Source: JBBQVK01 sp038211735
GTDB lineage: Bacteria > Patescibacteriota > Gracilibacteria > Absconditabacterales > Absconditicoccaceae
Assembly (NCBI GenBank): GCA_038211735.1
Contig: JBBQVK010000002.1
Location: 62,001 to 126,000, forward strand
DNA length: 64,000 bases
Reading direction: 5' to 3'
The notes beneath the pieces were generated by a model that did no database searches, was not told where the DNA came from, and worked only from the letters and a program-made list of their open reading frames with translations. Made by a program: the position numbers and the translations under genes. Below, one piece after another: positions 62,667 to 64,000 of the stretch (position 1 is its first letter; every line of letters starts with the position of its first letter).

Positions 62667-64000
62667 ATGAAGAGATGGTGACGGAAACAGTTGGTTGCAT
62701 GAGCGATAGTATGCATGTCTGCCGGAGTTACGACTGCTCAACTTACTAAACCCGCGAATATTGATGAGCAAAAACAAGCTGTCATGGAGAGCGTTTATAG
62801 CAACCCAGACTTTTTGCCATTGGTAGACGTTGACCAAGCACGCATCCAACTTACTGATCTTTCAGATTCGTTCCAGAAACTTAGTGATGAATACTCATTA
62901 CTTGATAATAAAAGAGAAGAAATAGAACAAAAATATGGCAATGTACAACTTACCATAGATAAAATATTGAGCGATACACAGAAAGCAAAGTCAGGAATTA
63001 CTGACTCTCTCACTAAAATTTCTCTTTTTTCAAAAAAAATTATCGAACTAAAAGCTGATCTAGCATCGCTCAAGATAGAAATAGAAAAGGGACAACAAAA
63101 CTTATCTCATTACACTACGTTTTTATACAAGTTAAATAACGACTACTACGGGAGCGATCTAGAAATTAGTGATGTGAAATTGCTTACAAAATCTGACAAT
63201 ATCGCAGCGACCTTGTCGACAGATATGCTTGTACAGATGCTGACGGTAAAGCTACAAGCACTCTTATTTGAACTACAGTCACAACAGGTTCGTTATAGCG
63301 ATTATTCTGTAGAACTTAACAAAGCAAAACTATCATACGAAGATACCGCATTTGGACTAAAAAAGGATTTAGAAAGTTTGGAGCAACAGAAAAAACATCT
63401 CTATCTTTTGCTGAGTTACTTACAACAAGACAAAGCTTCGACAGATGGGCAGATACACTTTATCGGACAATCAAAACAGGAGCTTCAACGTCAACTATCG
63501 GTCATGAGAAAAGTTGCAAATAGCAATCTCGAAGAAGGAGTAGATGAAGGCTCACAGATCTATACGTTGTTACAACTTCCGGATAGAGATAATGGTAAGA
63601 AATATTTTTCCCGGCCAGTCTTGCCTGCAACAAATATCCAATACTACTTCCATGATCCTTTCTACACAGAAGAGTTTAAAGAAAGTTATGATGGAGTAAG
63701 TATCGAAATACCTCAATGAACGCCTGTGCGCGCGCCGGCACCTGGGATTGTCTATGCGGTACACAATGAAGACGATATTGAACTTAATTGGGTAGTGATA
63801 ATTCATAAGAATTGATACACAACATTTGTTTCTCCTTTGTCAGACGTATTTGTTAAACCTGGAGAGTTGGTCAAGAGAGGAGAGATTATCTGAAATAGTG
63901 GAGGGCAACCCTGAACAAAAGGAGCTGGATTGGATACTTCAAGTCCTCATTTGTCGTTCGAGATTTTGAAAAATGGCGGATCGATCGATCCGTATAGTGT
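62667..64000 (+). CDS. M23-family peptidase with long coiled coil (EnvC/NlpD-like; 3' end outside)
   Basis: At least 444 residues, truncated by the window end. The ATG at 62667 gives a signal peptide (KQLVAGAIVCMSAGVTTAQL); an in-frame TAG lies just before it. A coiled coil of about 230 residues follows (SLLDNKREEIEQKYGNVQLT). Near 350 the M23 domain begins: PVRAPAPGIVYAVH, IIHKNGYTTFVSPL and PHLSFEI (His pair). Likely a peptidoglycan endopeptidase or amidase activator. Adjacent to the sortase, hence cell-wall remodelling. Confidence 0.88.

Noticed and set aside
1..64000. UGA = tryptophan (Mycoplasma-type code)
   Set aside because: TGA sits on Gly columns such as Walker A loops, while TGG is used at ordinary frequency for Trp.

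Overview
Organism. The window reads sensibly only if UGA is a sense codon for glycine (translation table 25) and UAA/UAG are the stops. UGA falls on invariant glycines of well-known motifs: the Walker A loops of FtsK, RecG and the PilB/GspE ATPase, SAM-binding loop glycines of RsmG, the PiT signature glycine, and residues next to the CtpA catalytic Ser and Lys. TGG remains the tryptophan codon. With the AT-rich base composition and compact gene set, this points to Absconditabacteria (SR1) or Gracilibacteria in the CPR/Patescibacteria. A release factor 1 gene (UAA/UAG-specific) is present at 56631-57701. Most short ORFs of a standard-code reading are fragments of longer genes; coordinates here are for the recoded genes.

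Layout. 1-4000: the 3' part of a PKD/thrombospondin-type-3 surface protein, a BrnT-like toxin/CopG-like antitoxin pair, a structured non-coding stretch and an unknown protein. 4135-9349: FtsK (-), a SAM methyltransferase, a PiT phosphate transporter, RsmG (-). 9435-16015: an SLH-like protein, a PilB/GspE ATPase with a small secreted protein, an SPFH protein, then a LemA/TPM-domain pair that contains no UGA codon. 16152-18790: two small proteins and RecG (-). 19003-23030: a RuvX-like nuclease, a sigma-region-4 DNA-binding protein, a large secreted unknown and a membrane protein. 23144-29765 (-): tRNA-Leu(GAG), a SufT/MIP18 protein, four small membrane or lipoproteins, polynucleotide phosphorylase and a secreted unknown.

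29949-36138: a TrmB-like regulator overlapping a 951-aa EgtD-like methyltransferase/transmembrane/unknown-domain fusion, then a secreted protein, another methyltransferase and a cysteine-containing unknown. 36544-43761: a PKD membrane protein, DNA polymerase III delta', RnpA, an AI-2E family permease, an anchored protein and a MurI-like protein that appears to lack both catalytic cysteines. 43777-48060 (-): an unknown with a Nudix-like motif, a stand-alone C-terminal half of alanyl-tRNA synthetase, a TPR protein and a PSP1 protein. 48233-51160: YraN, CtpA and a Trm11-like methyltransferase. 51383-55338 (-): an unknown, RlmN, an SGNH hydrolase and DnaA. 55488-64000: a gene interrupted by TAG, a C39-like peptidase, RF1 (-), an M50 protease (-), a solute-binding protein (-), SecG (-), RNase P RNA, a sortase and the 5' part of an M23 peptidase.

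Intergenic architecture. Two families of roughly 90-130 bp palindromic dispersed repeats lie between genes. Family A is at 26229, 39389 and 51190. Family B is at 24165, 39247, 49921 and 57729. Several ordinary hairpin/T-run terminators are also present.

The window is mostly housekeeping plus cell-surface genes. The least explained parts are the EgtD-like fusion locus, the repeat families, the split AlaRS, the cysteine-less MurI homologue and the structured non-coding stretch near 3.3 kb. All family calls come from reading motifs by eye; no database search was run.
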